A DNA stretch of 64,000 bases from Chitinophaga oryzae (GTDB lineage Bacteria; Bacteroidota; Bacteroidia; Chitinophagales; Chitinophagaceae): assembly GCF_012516375.2 (NCBI RefSeq), contig NZ_CP051204.2, positions 2,728,001 through 2,792,000 on the forward strand, in the 5' to 3' direction. The translations under genes were made by a program, and so were the position numbers. This document shows, in pieces, positions 49,557-59,464 of the stretch (position 1 is its first letter; each line of letters starts with the position of its first letter). Under the pieces are notes generated by a model. That model was not told where the DNA came from and ran no database searches. It was given only the letters and a program-made list of their open reading frames with translations.

Positions 49557-52500
49557 ATGTCTAAACGTTATGCACGTTTATGGCTATGGCACCGCCATGC
49601 CTGGCTATGTGGGTTGTTGCCATTGCTATGTTCCCAGCTCGTGCTGGCCCAGCAAAAACAAATTACCGGTATCGTTTCGGATTCCACCTCCGGTGCACTG
49701 ACCGGCGTCACCGTTCAGGTTGCGGGTAAAGCTATCGGTACCCAAACGGACGCCAAAGGCGTCTATCACATTACGGCAGCACCTGGTGAAACGCTGTCTT
49801 TCCGCTTTATCGGTTATGAAGAAAAAAAGGTGGTGGTAGGTACACAGGCAGTCATCAATGTTCTGCTAACAGCCAATACCGCCGGCCTGAGCGAGGTGGT
49901 CGTTATCGGTTACGGCGCCCGGCAGAAAAAGGACCTCACCGGCGCTGTAGCGACGCTCAGCAGCAAACAAATGCAGGACCTACCGGTAGCAGGGGTAGAT
50001 CAGAAACTCACCGGGCAGATACCCGGCGTACAGGTGAGCGCCGTGTCGGGAACACCGGGTGGCGGAGCGGCCATTAAAATCAGGGGTTCCGGCTCCTTCG
50101 GCGCCAGCAGCGATCCCCTTTTTGTGATAGACGGATTTCCCATTGCCGCCAGTTTCGGTCAACAGGCAAGCCCGCTGGGCTTCATCAATCCCGATGATAT
50201 TGAGAATATCACTATCCTGAAAGATGCCTCTTCCACCGCCATCTACGGCAGCCGCGGGTCCAACGGCGTCGCCATCGTGACCACCAAAAGAGGACAGAAA
50301 GGCGTACCGCTGGTGCAGGTCAACAGCTACTATGGTATGCAGGAGGTGCCGCAAAAAGGCCGCCCGCAGATGCTCAACGCACGCGAGTTTGCCCAGTTCA
50401 GAAAAGACATCATCGTAGATGATTTCGCCTCCCGCGGCCAGACAGCCACCGATGCAGATATCCCCGAAGAGTACCGCCATCCGGAACAGTACGGAGAAGG
50501 CACCAACTGGTACAACACCGTATTACGCAAAGCGCCTCAGCATAATACGACCGTCAGCGTAAGCGGCGGCTCAGAAAACACCCGCTACTATTTTTCTTTC
50601 GGTTATTTCAAACAGGATGGCGTACTGCGCTACACGGGCTATGATCGTTATACCGTCAGGGCTAACATCGAAAGCAATATCGGCCGCAAAATCAAAATAG
50701 GACTGAACCTTGCGCCAACTTATCATACACAGGCGGTCAACGATTTTGAAAATGGTTTTACAGACGTGCTGACCCGCAGCCTGTGGTTAAGTCCTCTCAT
50801 CCCGGTGACGGACAAAAACGGCGCCCGCACGCCTTACATCAGTTCCCCGGGGATGTTCAGCGCTGCCAATCCGCTGAACTCCCTCGAGTATGGCGCCACC
50901 AAAATTAAATCGCTCACAGGGCTGGCCACGGCTTATGCGGAATATGAAGTCATCCCGGGACTGAAAGCCAAAGGCAGTTTTAATGTCAGCTACGGTAACG
51001 GATCAACGTTTGTCTTCAATCCGTCTTTTCTCGGAGGCGTCAACAACCCGCCGCCCAGCATCCCCAACTCTTCGCAGTCCAAGGCCAATGGCCTCAACTG
51101 GCTGGGAGAGATGCTGCTGACTTACGACCGGACCTTTCATAAAGACCATTCGCTCAACCTGGTGCTGGGCTACACTGCCCAGAAATCCCGCGAAGACGTG
51201 CTGGTGATCAACGCCAGCAACTACCCTGATGATCTCATCAAGCCCATAGGCGCCGCAGCCACCATTCCTTCCTATACGCAGGACGTGCAGGAATGGGCCA
51301 TCCTGTCATATCTCGGCAGGGTCAACTATGCGTTCAAAGATAAATACCTGTTCACCGCAACAGTCCGTTCCGATGGCTCCTCCCGTTTTGGCTACAATAC
51401 CCGCTACGGTACCTTTCCTTCCGCCGCCATCGCCTGGAGGGCTTCAGAAGAGCCGTTCCTGAAGCAGGTTTCATGGCTGAGCGATCTGAAAGCAAGAGTG
51501 AGCTACGGCCTCTCCGGTAACTATAACATCGGCAACTATACGTACATGTCCAATGTGATCACCAACAACTATGTGCTGGGCAATCAGATTGCCAGCGGCC
51601 GCGCCACCTCGTCACTCAGTAACCCGGACCTCACCTGGGAGGAGTCTTCGCAGCTGGACGCCGGCGTGGACGTAGGTCTTTTCCGTAATCGTATTACCGT
51701 GACCGTAGACTATTACAAACGTCTCACCAAAGGGATGTTGTACAATTCAGAGATCCCGCTCTCTTCCGGATACACCAACGTGATCATCAACGCCGGCAAA
51801 GTGCAGAACCACGGGCTGGAAGTGGGTGTGAGCAGCGAAAATATCAGCGGAGCTTTCACCTGGACCACCAACGCCAATATAGCCTTCAACCGGAACAAAG
51901 TCCTGGCGCTCAACGATCGTAACGATCCTATCTACAGCGGCAGAAGCGGAGAAGGCTCTTTTACCCATATTACCGAAGTCGGTAAACCTGTTGGGCTTTT
52001 CTATGGTTACGTAGTGGAAGGCATTTATAAAGACCAGGCAGACCTGGACAAATCGCCGAAGCATGTTACATCCGTGGTAGGTTCCATCAAATACAAAGAC
52101 GTGGATGGCAACGGCGTGATAGAGCCGGTCAACGATTTTGCCATCATCGGAGATCCTAATCCTAAGTTTGTATGGGGGCTGACCAACAATTTCTCTTTTA
52201 AAGGCATCGACCTGGGCATTGTGCTGACAGGCGCCCAGGGCGGCCAGGTGATGAAAGCGGCCAACCAGTACCTCGAGAACATCGATGGTATTTTCAATAC
52301 CGACAGGAGTGTGCTGAACCGCTGGCGCTCTTCCCAGAATCCTGGAGATGGTAAAACGCCCACCACCAACGGCGCCCGGGTAATTTACCGCGATGTCAAC
52401 TCGTCGTGGATTGAAAATGGTTCTTTTATGCGCATTCAGAATATCACTTTAGGTTATAACCTGAACAAGGACTGGCTGCAACGTACCCGGTTCATTTCAC

Positions 52501-52685
52501 GGGCACGCATATACGCCAGTGTGCAGAACCTGCATACGTTCACCCGCTATTCCGGCGCTAATCCGGAAGTAAGCCGCAAAACGGTGTCCGGTAACGCCAC
52601 CAGTACGGCGCTGACGCCGGGCGAGGATTTTACTAATTATCCGCTGGCGAGGACTTACACACTGGGTATTAACCTGTCATTTTAA
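49557..52685 (+). CDS. SusC/RagA-family TonB-dependent glycan importer
   Basis: 1042 aa from ATG 49557, which gives a signal peptide ending QLVLAQ; an ATG at 49488 adds 23 residues that do not fit. Domain order: carboxypeptidase-like domain (KQITGIVSDSTSGALTGVTVQV), TonB-box region (LSEVVVIGYGARQKKDLTGAV, the SusC signature), plug (DQKLTGQIPGVQVSAVSGTPG, NPDDIENITILKDASSTAIYGSRGSNGVAIVTTK), then a long 22-strand barrel ending TYTLGINLSF. It forms the outer membrane importer with the SusD lipoprotein encoded 18 bases later. With GH78 and a sulfatase it forms a PUL. Confidence 0.95.
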   Translation: MSKRYARLWLWHRHAWLCGLLPLLCSQLVLAQQKQITGIVSDSTSGALTGVTVQVAGKAIGTQTDAKGVYHITAAPGETLSFRFIGYEEKKVVVGTQAVINVLLTANTAGLSEVVVIGYGARQKKDLTGAVATLSSKQMQDLPVAGVDQKLTGQIPGVQVSAVSGTPGGGAAIKIRGSGSFGASSDPLFVIDGFPIAASFGQQASPLGFINPDDIENITILKDASSTAIYGSRGSNGVAIVTTKRGQKGVPLVQVNSYYGMQEVPQKGRPQMLNAREFAQFRKDIIVDDFASRGQTATDADIPEEYRHPEQYGEGTNWYNTVLRKAPQHNTTVSVSGGSENTRYYFSFGYFKQDGVLRYTGYDRYTVRANIESNIGRKIKIGLNLAPTYHTQAVNDFENGFTDVLTRSLWLSPLIPVTDKNGARTPYISSPGMFSAANPLNSLEYGATKIKSLTGLATAYAEYEVIPGLKAKGSFNVSYGNGSTFVFNPSFLGGVNNPPPSIPNSSQSKANGLNWLGEMLLTYDRTFHKDHSLNLVLGYTAQKSREDVLVINASNYPDDLIKPIGAAATIPSYTQDVQEWAILSYLGRVNYAFKDKYLFTATVRSDGSSRFGYNTRYGTFPSAAIAWRASEEPFLKQVSWLSDLKARVSYGLSGNYNIGNYTYMSNVITNNYVLGNQIASGRATSSLSNPDLTWEESSQLDAGVDVGLFRNRITVTVDYYKRLTKGMLYNSEIPLSSGYTNVIINAGKVQNHGLEVGVSSENISGAFTWTTNANIAFNRNKVLALNDRNDPIYSGRSGEGSFTHITEVGKPVGLFYGYVVEGIYKDQADLDKSPKHVTSVVGSIKYKDVDGNGVIEPVNDFAIIGDPNPKFVWGLTNNFSFKGIDLGIVLTGAQGGQVMKAANQYLENIDGIFNTDRSVLNRWRSSQNPGDGKTPTTNGARVIYRDVNSSWIENGSFMRIQNITLGYNLNKDWLQRTRFISRARIYASVQNLHTFTRYSGANPEVSRKTVSGNATSTALTPGEDFTNYPLARTYTLGINLSF

Positions 52686-52703
52686 AAGGAAAAAATGTGT
52701 CTT

Positions 52704-54212
52704 ATGAAAAGGGTATGTTATTTTTTAAGTATCAGTATCTGTTTATGCAGCTGCGGTAAAAGTTTCCTTGACCTCAACCCGGAGACATCCATCAACGGCG
52801 CTGCTTTCTATAAAACCGAAGGAGAGATAGAACAGGCGGTCAATGGCGCATATAACATCCTGCAGCCTTTAGGGACAGAGAGCTACTGGATTTTCGGGGA
52901 GATGCGCTCCGATAACACCGCTTTTCAGTACAATACCGCAGACAGGGGCCACGAACAGTGGGAGTTTGTGGACGAGTTCCTGGCAGGCGCCACGGCGGAG
53001 TGTATCACCAATTTCTGGAAGAACAGCTATGTTGGAATTTCAAGGGCCAACGATGTGCTGGATAATATTCCCAATGTAAAATCGGGATTCGCCGCAGGAA
53101 AGCAGGACCAATATACCGGCGAAGCTGAATTTCTCCGGGCTTTTCACTATTTTAACCTCGTGCGTCAGTTTGGCGGCGTGCCGCTGCGGGACCATTCCGT
53201 GGTGGCGCCCGGAGGAGCGTTGTCGAAAGGGCGCGCCACGGTGGACGAAGTATATGCACGCATTATCGCAGACCTGACCGATGCGGCGGCGAAACTGCCG
53301 GCATCCTATACCGGCGCTTCCGTCGGCAGGGCTACATCCGGCGCCGCCTATACGTTGCTCGGCAAGGTATACCTGACCCGCCGTCAATACAGTGAGGCGC
53401 TGACGGCGCTCAAAAAAGCGGCCGCCATGGGATACGGCCTGGTGCCCAATTATGCGGACAACTTTGATCCGGGAAAGAAGAACGGGCCGGAGTCCATTTT
53501 TGAAATACAATACCTGGGCTCGCAGACAGGCCTGTTCAGTACGTTCATGTACATATTTGCGCCATATACTTCCGGCAGCGCCGTGACAGGCGACAGCAAG
53601 ACAAGTATCAACGGCAGCGGCTCCGGATGGAATATTCCTACAACGGATATGATCAGCGCCTATGAGCCGAATGACAAACGGAAGGACGTTTCGCTGGCGG
53701 AAGGCTATAAAGCGGCCAACGGTAGTTTTGTGGCGATACCCTATGTGAAGAAATACAATCACGGCTATACGGAGGTAGGCCGCACGAACGATAACTTCCC
53801 GGTGCTTCGTTATGCTGACGTGCTCCTGATGATCGCGGAATGCCTGAATGAGCAGTCTTTTGTGCCTAACGGAGAGGCGTTTGACTTGCTGAACCAGGTG
53901 CGTCTCCGAGCGGGCCTGCCGAAGAAAACGGCAGGGAACCCCGATCCTGGCCTGAATATCGCCGGTCAGGAGGACTTCAGAAAAGCCGTGTACCACGAAC
54001 GGCAGGTGGAGCTGGCCTTTGAAAATCACCGCTGGTACGACCTGGTGCGTACCGGTAAAGCCGTGGAAACCATGAATGCACATGGTGTCCGGGAGAAACA
54101 ACAGAAAAACTATATACCCGGCAACGCTTACCAGGTGACCACGAACCGGTTGCTGTTGCCCATTCCGCAAACGGACATCAACCTCGATAACCTGACTCAA
54201 AACCCGCAATAG
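52704..54212 (+). CDS. SusD/RagB-family glycan-binding lipoprotein
   Basis: 502 aa from ATG 52704, which gives the lipoprotein signal MKRVCYFLSISICLCSC; ATG 52695 adds only three residues and has an AAGGA upstream, so it cannot be excluded. The mature protein shows SusD hallmarks: FLDLNPETSINGAAFYKTEGEIEQAVNGAYN, tetratricopeptide-like helices (AAYTLLGKVYLTRRQYSEALTALKKA), PVLRYADVLLMIAECLNE and VYHERQVELAFENHRWYDLVRTGK. It caps the SusC barrel at the cell surface and binds the target oligosaccharide. It lies between SusC (18-base gap) and the rhamnosidase. Confidence 0.95.
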   Translation: MKRVCYFLSISICLCSCGKSFLDLNPETSINGAAFYKTEGEIEQAVNGAYNILQPLGTESYWIFGEMRSDNTAFQYNTADRGHEQWEFVDEFLAGATAECITNFWKNSYVGISRANDVLDNIPNVKSGFAAGKQDQYTGEAEFLRAFHYFNLVRQFGGVPLRDHSVVAPGGALSKGRATVDEVYARIIADLTDAAAKLPASYTGASVGRATSGAAYTLLGKVYLTRRQYSEALTALKKAAAMGYGLVPNYADNFDPGKKNGPESIFEIQYLGSQTGLFSTFMYIFAPYTSGSAVTGDSKTSINGSGSGWNIPTTDMISAYEPNDKRKDVSLAEGYKAANGSFVAIPYVKKYNHGYTEVGRTNDNFPVLRYADVLLMIAECLNEQSFVPNGEAFDLLNQVRLRAGLPKKTAGNPDPGLNIAGQEDFRKAVYHERQVELAFENHRWYDLVRTGKAVETMNAHGVREKQQKNYIPGNAYQVTTNRLLLPIPQTDINLDNLTQNPQ

Positions 54213-54230
54213 TATTCAAAACCTTTTATC

Positions 54231-56990
54231 ATGATCAGACAGATTGTTCTTTTGTTATTGTTTATCACGGTGGCCTGTACTGCACAAACAGGTCAGACGG
54301 CGTTGACCCGTCTGCGTTGTGAATACCGTGAAAACCCGCTTGGCATCGATGCTACCGTGCCCCGGCTGAGCTGGGAGATCACCAGTAATAAGCGGAATGT
54401 GATGCAGCAGGCTTATCAGATTATGGTCGCCTCTTCGCTGGAAAGCCTGAAAGCCGATAAGGCGGATTTGTGGAACTCCGGCAAAGTCAGCTCGGACCAG
54501 TCGCTCGGCGTAACCTATGCCGGTAAACCGCTGGAGACGGGCAATGCCTGTTTCTGGAAAGTTAAAGTATGGACAAGCGACGGCAAAGAGTCTGCTTGGA
54601 GCGAACCTGGGTCCTGGACGATGGGGTTGTTGCAGCCGTCCGACTGGCAGGCGGTATGGATCGGCCTGGACAGCGCTTTCGCCGGCGACAGGCCCACGGA
54701 TACTTTTACCCGCTTGTCGGCAAGATACCTGAGAAAAGATTTCCGTCTCCCTAAAAAAGTAAAAAAAGCGACCGCTTATATCAGCGGGGTAGGATTGTAT
54801 GAATTGTATCTCAACGGCAGCAAGACCGGTAAGGACGTACTGGCGCCGGGTCCTACGGAATACAACAAAAGGACTTTTTACAATACGTATGACGTTACTT
54901 CGCAGCTGCAGCAGGGCGATAATGCCATTGGCGCTATCCTTGGCAACGGCCGCTATTTCTCCATGAGGGGCAACGGCTCCGGCCTGCCGCCGGTCACCAA
55001 TTTCGGTTATCCGAAAATGATCTGCCAGTTGAATGTGGTGTACGAAGACGGGTCGACTGACAGGATCGTTACCGATAACAGCTGGAAGGTGACGGCTGCC
55101 GGCCCTGTAGGCGCCAATAATGAGTATGACGGTGAGGAATATGACGCCACTAAAGAAATGCCCGGATGGAGCAAGCCTGGTTTTAACGCTGCTTCCTGGC
55201 TGCCGGTGCAGCTGGTGTCCAAACCGGGTGAACTGCTCGTAGCGCAGATGAACAACAATATCCGTGTAATGGATACCGTTAAGGCGCTGCAGGTGAAGGA
55301 AATAAAGCCCGGTGTATTTATCTACGACATGGGACAGAACTTTGTGGGATGGGTAAGGCTGAAAGTGAAAGGCGCCAGCGGAACGCAGGTGGCGCTACGG
55401 TTTGCAGAAAGGCTGAACGACGATGGTTCGCTCTATATGGCTAACCTGCGATCCGCGAAGGTAACGGACAAGTATACACTGAGCGGAAAGGATACAGAAG
55501 AATGGGAGCCGCGGTTCACCTACCATGGTTTCCGTTATGTAGAGGTGACGGGGTACCCCGGGAAGCCGGACCTGTCGGCCATCGAGGGAAGGGTGGTGTA
55601 TGACGATATGGCTACTACCGGCCATTTTGAAACGTCCAATGAGGTGATCAACCAGATTTACAAGAATGCTTACTGGGGCATCCGTGGCAATTACCGTGGG
55701 ATGCCTACTGATTGCCCGCAGCGTGACGAGCGGATGGGATGGCTGGGAGACCGTGCCGTGGGCGCCCGTGGAGAGAGTTTTATTTTCGATAACCACCTGC
55801 TGTACGCCAAATGGCTGCAGGACATCGAAGATGCACAAACACCGGCGGGCAGCGTTCCGGACGTGGCGCCCACTTACTGGCGGATGTACTCCGATAACAT
55901 GACGTGGCCTGCCGCGTACCTGATCATTGCCAACCTGCTCTATGAACAATATGGGGACGACCAGCCTATTCGTAAGCATTACGCTTCCATGAAAAAGTGG
56001 ATGGCCTATATGAAGGACAAATACATGAAAGAGTATATCCTCACCAAAGATACTTACGGCGACTGGTGCATGCCACCAGAGTCACCAGAGCTGATACATT
56101 CCAAAGATCCGGCCCGCAAGACTGCCGGCGATTTCCTGGGCACTGCTTTTTATTATCACCTGCTGACGCTCATGGAACGTTTTGCCACTATTACCGGTAA
56201 TACCGCTGATGTGGCGTCTTTTAAAGCGCTGGGCGAAAATGTAAAAATGGCCTTCAATAAAAAATTCCTGAACCAGGAAGGGGGGTACTATGCGAATAAT
56301 ACGCCTACTGCCAATATCTTCTCGCTGGCTTATCAGCTGGCGCCGGAAGACAAACAAAAGCAGGTGTTCCAGCATATCGCCGACAAAACGCTCAACGACT
56401 ATAAAGGTCATATCAGTACCGGTCTGGTAGGAGCGGAGTGGCTGATGCGCACGCTGACCAACTATGGCCGTGGCGATATCGCTTATCAGCTGGCAACCAA
56501 CACTACCTATCCCAGCTGGGGATATATGGCGAAGGAAGGTGCTACTACTATCTGGGAGCTATGGAACGGCAATACTGCCGATCCGGCTATGAACTCCGGT
56601 AACCACGTGATGTTGCTGGGTGACCTGGTGGTGTGGTATTACCAGCATCTCGGCGCCATCCAGCCGGACCCTGATGCGCCCGGATTCAAGAAGATTATCA
56701 TGAAACCGCTGATAGCAGGAGACCTGAAAAAAGCAGATGCTTCTTATCATTCGGGTTACGGCATGATACGCAGCAACTGGGAAAAGACAGACAAGTCTTT
56801 TAAATGGCGTATAAGCGTTCCCGTTAATACGCATGCAACAGTGTATGTGCCGGCAAAAGACAATAAAAATATAAAAGAGGGCGGAAAGCCGCTTGCAGAC
56901 AATAAGGACGTAAAATTCCTCCGGATGGAGGATGGATATGCGGTGTATGAGATTCCGTCAGGGGATTATGAGATCCTGCAGGATAATTGA
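54231..56990 (+). CDS. GH78 alpha-L-rhamnosidase
   Basis: 919 aa with a signal peptide (MIRQIVLLLLFITVACTAQ). It starts with the Bac_rhamnosid N-terminal beta-domain (LRCEYRENPLGIDATVPRLSWEI), then beta-sandwich domains (LYLNGSKTGKDVLAPGPTEYNKRTFYNTYDVT). The (alpha/alpha)6 catalytic barrel holds acidic residues in TDCPQRDERMGWLGDRAVGARGE. The C-terminal beta-domain (MNSGNHVMLLGDLVVWYYQHLGAIQPDPDAPGFKKI) ends the protein. It hydrolyses alpha-L-rhamnosides from plant or algal polysaccharides or glycosides. It is 18 bases downstream of susD and ends the plus-strand PUL operon at a strong terminator. Confidence 0.93.
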   Translation: MIRQIVLLLLFITVACTAQTGQTALTRLRCEYRENPLGIDATVPRLSWEITSNKRNVMQQAYQIMVASSLESLKADKADLWNSGKVSSDQSLGVTYAGKPLETGNACFWKVKVWTSDGKESAWSEPGSWTMGLLQPSDWQAVWIGLDSAFAGDRPTDTFTRLSARYLRKDFRLPKKVKKATAYISGVGLYELYLNGSKTGKDVLAPGPTEYNKRTFYNTYDVTSQLQQGDNAIGAILGNGRYFSMRGNGSGLPPVTNFGYPKMICQLNVVYEDGSTDRIVTDNSWKVTAAGPVGANNEYDGEEYDATKEMPGWSKPGFNAASWLPVQLVSKPGELLVAQMNNNIRVMDTVKALQVKEIKPGVFIYDMGQNFVGWVRLKVKGASGTQVALRFAERLNDDGSLYMANLRSAKVTDKYTLSGKDTEEWEPRFTYHGFRYVEVTGYPGKPDLSAIEGRVVYDDMATTGHFETSNEVINQIYKNAYWGIRGNYRGMPTDCPQRDERMGWLGDRAVGARGESFIFDNHLLYAKWLQDIEDAQTPAGSVPDVAPTYWRMYSDNMTWPAAYLIIANLLYEQYGDDQPIRKHYASMKKWMAYMKDKYMKEYILTKDTYGDWCMPPESPELIHSKDPARKTAGDFLGTAFYYHLLTLMERFATITGNTADVASFKALGENVKMAFNKKFLNQEGGYYANNTPTANIFSLAYQLAPEDKQKQVFQHIADKTLNDYKGHISTGLVGAEWLMRTLTNYGRGDIAYQLATNTTYPSWGYMAKEGATTIWELWNGNTADPAMNSGNHVMLLGDLVVWYYQHLGAIQPDPDAPGFKKIIMKPLIAGDLKKADASYHSGYGMIRSNWEKTDKSFKWRISVPVNTHATVYVPAKDNKNIKEGGKPLADNKDVKFLRMEDGYAVYEIPSGDYEILQDN

Positions 56991-57008
56991 TGGTGGATGA
57001 TGATGAAT

Positions 57009-57047
57009 GCGGCCCCCATAGGCGAATGCCTGTGGGGGCTGTTTTTT
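57009..57047 (+). terminator. Terminator at the end of the PUL operon
   Basis: GGCCCCCATAGGC (57011-57023) pairs with GCCTGTGGGGGCT (57028-57040) with one mismatch, followed by GTTTTTT. It lies immediately before the stop of the convergent sulfatase gene. Confidence 0.88.
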
Positions 57048-58497
57048 ATGGATGGATGCGCAGGGCGTCTTCCCATTTTAATCTGCCGGGGAATCCCCAG
57101 CTTTTTTTTGCAGGATCGCAGAAGTCGCCATAGGCGTGCATGTCTGCATAAAGCTGCGCACGTAAAGCAGCGACTTTTTTCTGATAGGATTTTTCCGGCG
57201 CCAGGTTGTGTTTTTCCAATGGATCTTTAGAGAGATTAAAAAGCTGTACCGGGTGTGCACCGTCAACGTTATATATGATCAGTTTCATGTTGTCTTTTAC
57301 AATGGCCCGCTGCAAATTGGCGTAGCTCATAAAAAGCCGGGGACGTCCTTTGAATGCCGGCTGCGTAAAGGCTTTATTCAGGGACTGGCCGCTCACCGTA
57401 GCGGGTTGCGGTATGCCGGTGATATCGCACAATGTAGAGAAGACATCGCTCAGATAACAATAAGCATCCGTTTGCCGGTTGGCCGGAATGCCGGGGCCGC
57501 AGAAGATCAGCGGTACCCGCATGGAATGATCGTAGAGGTTTTGTTTGCCCAGCAGGCCGTGCTGCCCTACTGCGAGGCCGTTGTCTCCCGCAAATACAAT
57601 AATGGTATTGTCATACTGGCCGCTTTCGCGCAAGGCTTGCAGCACTCTGCCTATTTCGTGGTCCACTTCACTGATCATCGCATAGTATTTGGCAATCTCC
57701 TGTTTTACGCTGCCGGGCTCGCGGGGAACGGGCAACAACTGTTCGTCGCGCACGGTAAGTTCACCATTGTCGAACGGATGACGCGGCAGGAAGTTACCGG
57801 GTAACGAGATGCGGGAGGTATCATAACGTGACAGGTATTCCGCCGGCGGCGTACGGGGATCGTGCGGCGCGGTAAAAGACACGTACATCAGGAATGGCTG
57901 CTGTTGCGGTTCCTGTAGGAAACGGATGGCGGCGTCGGCATAATATACAGAGGAGAACTGATTGCCCGTGAAAGCGTTGTTGTATTTCCCGCTGCTATCA
58001 TAGTGGTGGAGGCGGGGCGTCAGGTGGCCGCCTGTTTTCTCCTGGTGCATGCCACCCATGAAGATGTTGTCTCCATTGGCGAAGGAGCGGTTAAAAGACG
58101 CGAAATCGCTGTGCCATTTACCGGTGGCAAAAGTGCGGTAGCCCTGTTCCCGGAACATTTCCGGAAAGGTCTTCTCGGTAGCAGGGATAAGCCCTCCGTC
58201 TCTATGTACCTGGAATACGGTGCGGCCGGTCAGTAACATAGCGCGGCTGGGCGCACAGACGGCGCCGCCCAGGGAGCCCATGATGTGCGCCTGGGTGAAG
58301 GTAGTGCCACTCTTGACCAGCTGGTCGATGTTGGGGGTGTGAATTTCCTGGTTGCCCAGCGCGCGGATGGTGTTGAAACGCTGGTCATCTGTAAAAAGCA
58401 CCAGTACGTTGTACCGTTTGGGTGATTGTGCATGAACAAGCATGTTGACCGGCAAAAGGCATAACATACACCACCATCTTACTACATGAAATCGCAT
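57046..58497 (-). CDS. Secreted type I sulfatase
   Basis: 483 aa from the ATG at 58495-58497, giving a signal peptide ending MLVHAQ; the longer start at 58524 adds 9 residues. The formylglycine site is C81 in GAVCAPSRAMLLTGR. Metal-site residues lie in VLFTDDQRFNT and IIVFAGDNGLAVGQHGLLGKQNLYDH. FATGKWHSDF and FTAPHDPR complete the active site. It differs clearly from the sulfatase at 45754-47277, so the two are not recent duplicates. It converges on the GH78 gene and probably removes sulfate from the same polysaccharide the PUL imports. Confidence 0.93.
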   Translation of the reverse strand: MRFHVVRWWCMLCLLPVNMLVHAQSPKRYNVLVLFTDDQRFNTIRALGNQEIHTPNIDQLVKSGTTFTQAHIMGSLGGAVCAPSRAMLLTGRTVFQVHRDGGLIPATEKTFPEMFREQGYRTFATGKWHSDFASFNRSFANGDNIFMGGMHQEKTGGHLTPRLHHYDSSGKYNNAFTGNQFSSVYYADAAIRFLQEPQQQPFLMYVSFTAPHDPRTPPAEYLSRYDTSRISLPGNFLPRHPFDNGELTVRDEQLLPVPREPGSVKQEIAKYYAMISEVDHEIGRVLQALRESGQYDNTIIVFAGDNGLAVGQHGLLGKQNLYDHSMRVPLIFCGPGIPANRQTDAYCYLSDVFSTLCDITGIPQPATVSGQSLNKAFTQPAFKGRPRLFMSYANLQRAIVKDNMKLIIYNVDGAHPVQLFNLSKDPLEKHNLAPEKSYQKKVAALRAQLYADMHAYGDFCDPAKKSWGFPGRLKWEDALRIHP

Positions 58498-58569
58498 CAG
58501 CAATAGTTTTGCATGAAAATACACCGGTATTCCGAGGCGGGGTTGTATTATTTTCTCAAAAGCCGATGG

Positions 58570-59364
58570 CTAAATGCTGCGGGCGGGTTTTCGTTTGTAG
58601 GGCAGTCTTACCCGGAAGGCTCTCAACTCGGTGCGTGGAGCATCTGCTATGATGCGTCCTGTAATGATCAGATGTTCCAGCCGGGAGCAGAGGAATGCGT
58701 CATTGACATTGTTGCGGGTATTGCTCAGTCCCAGCACCTGTCCAATCACCCTGATTGCGGATTTCCAGCGCTGGTTACATTCTGCCAGCAGCCGGTCGTC
58801 ATAAGCTGAAAGTTTCAGAAACTGCAACATTCCGTTCTTATCACATTCTCTGAGTAATTCCGGCCGGGATACGATGGTATCGTATTCACGGGCGAGCGCG
58901 TGCCGCTTCATGTCGTCCAAAGGTACAGCCTGATGGGCCATCGGCGCCAGTTCTTCATCGGAATATATATAAAGGCTATAGTGGTTTTGTTTCGGTGGTA
59001 CTTTTACCACCATAACATTAACGGGTATGTTTTCCAGCCAGCGGCAAGCCATCCTGAGGAATACATAGTCGTCTCCATCGCCCGCGGCCCATATAATCAA
59101 CTGTGTCGGCGGTAGGTGCCACAATCGTTGCTGTAACCGCAACCAGGGCGCAAAGGCGTTCGGTTCGGCATCCGACCAGTTAACACCTTCTTTCCGGAAA
59201 TTCAGGCTCCGGAGAAATGCTTTCCTTTTAATACCGTCGTCCAACGGGCCGGTGCCGGGTATATCGTTGACCGCATACGCTTCCCCTGCCAATAGCCCTT
59301 TCCTGATAGCAGCTGACAGTATGTCGAAGGCAATGATAGAGGCCGTGAGGTGTAAGTCTGACAT
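58570..59364 (-). CDS. DUF1835-domain protein
   Basis: 264 aa, cytoplasmic. The N-terminus MSDLHLTASIIAFDILSAAIRKGLLAGEAYAVNDIPGTGPLDDG matches the DUF1835 pattern ('hi..Gds.a..l......g.v....D.l..Gp'). QLIIWAAGDGDDYVFLRMACRWLEN and the DUF3658-like C-terminal part (ILRECDKNGMLQFLKLSAYDDRL region) follow. The role of this family is unknown. It lies 72 bases upstream of the second sulfatase on the same strand and is divergent from the ArsR gene. Confidence 0.75.
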   Translation of the reverse strand: MSDLHLTASIIAFDILSAAIRKGLLAGEAYAVNDIPGTGPLDDGIKRKAFLRSLNFRKEGVNWSDAEPNAFAPWLRLQQRLWHLPPTQLIIWAAGDGDDYVFLRMACRWLENIPVNVMVVKVPPKQNHYSLYIYSDEELAPMAHQAVPLDDMKRHALAREYDTIVSRPELLRECDKNGMLQFLKLSAYDDRLLAECNQRWKSAIRVIGQVLGLSNTRNNVNDAFLCSRLEHLIITGRIIADAPRTELRAFRVRLPYKRKPARSI

Positions 59365-59408
59365 ACAATGAAAATAGTCAAATCGTCCCGGTTGAAAACT
59401 TTTATTTT

Positions 59409-59451
59409 TTTGTAACCGATCGGTTACCTATATTTGTAACTGAACGGTTAC
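59409..59451 (+). promoter_or_regulatory. ArsR promoter with two operators
   Basis: GTAACCGATCGGTTAC (59412-59427) is a perfect 16-bp palindrome. GTAACTGAACGGTTAC (59436-59451) is a near copy 24 bp away. The -7 element TATATTTG (59429-59436) lies between them and TTTG (59409-59412) upstream. Binding of the ArsR protein at these sites would shut off its own promoter. Confidence 0.8.
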
Positions 59452-59464
59452 AAATACAACTTTT

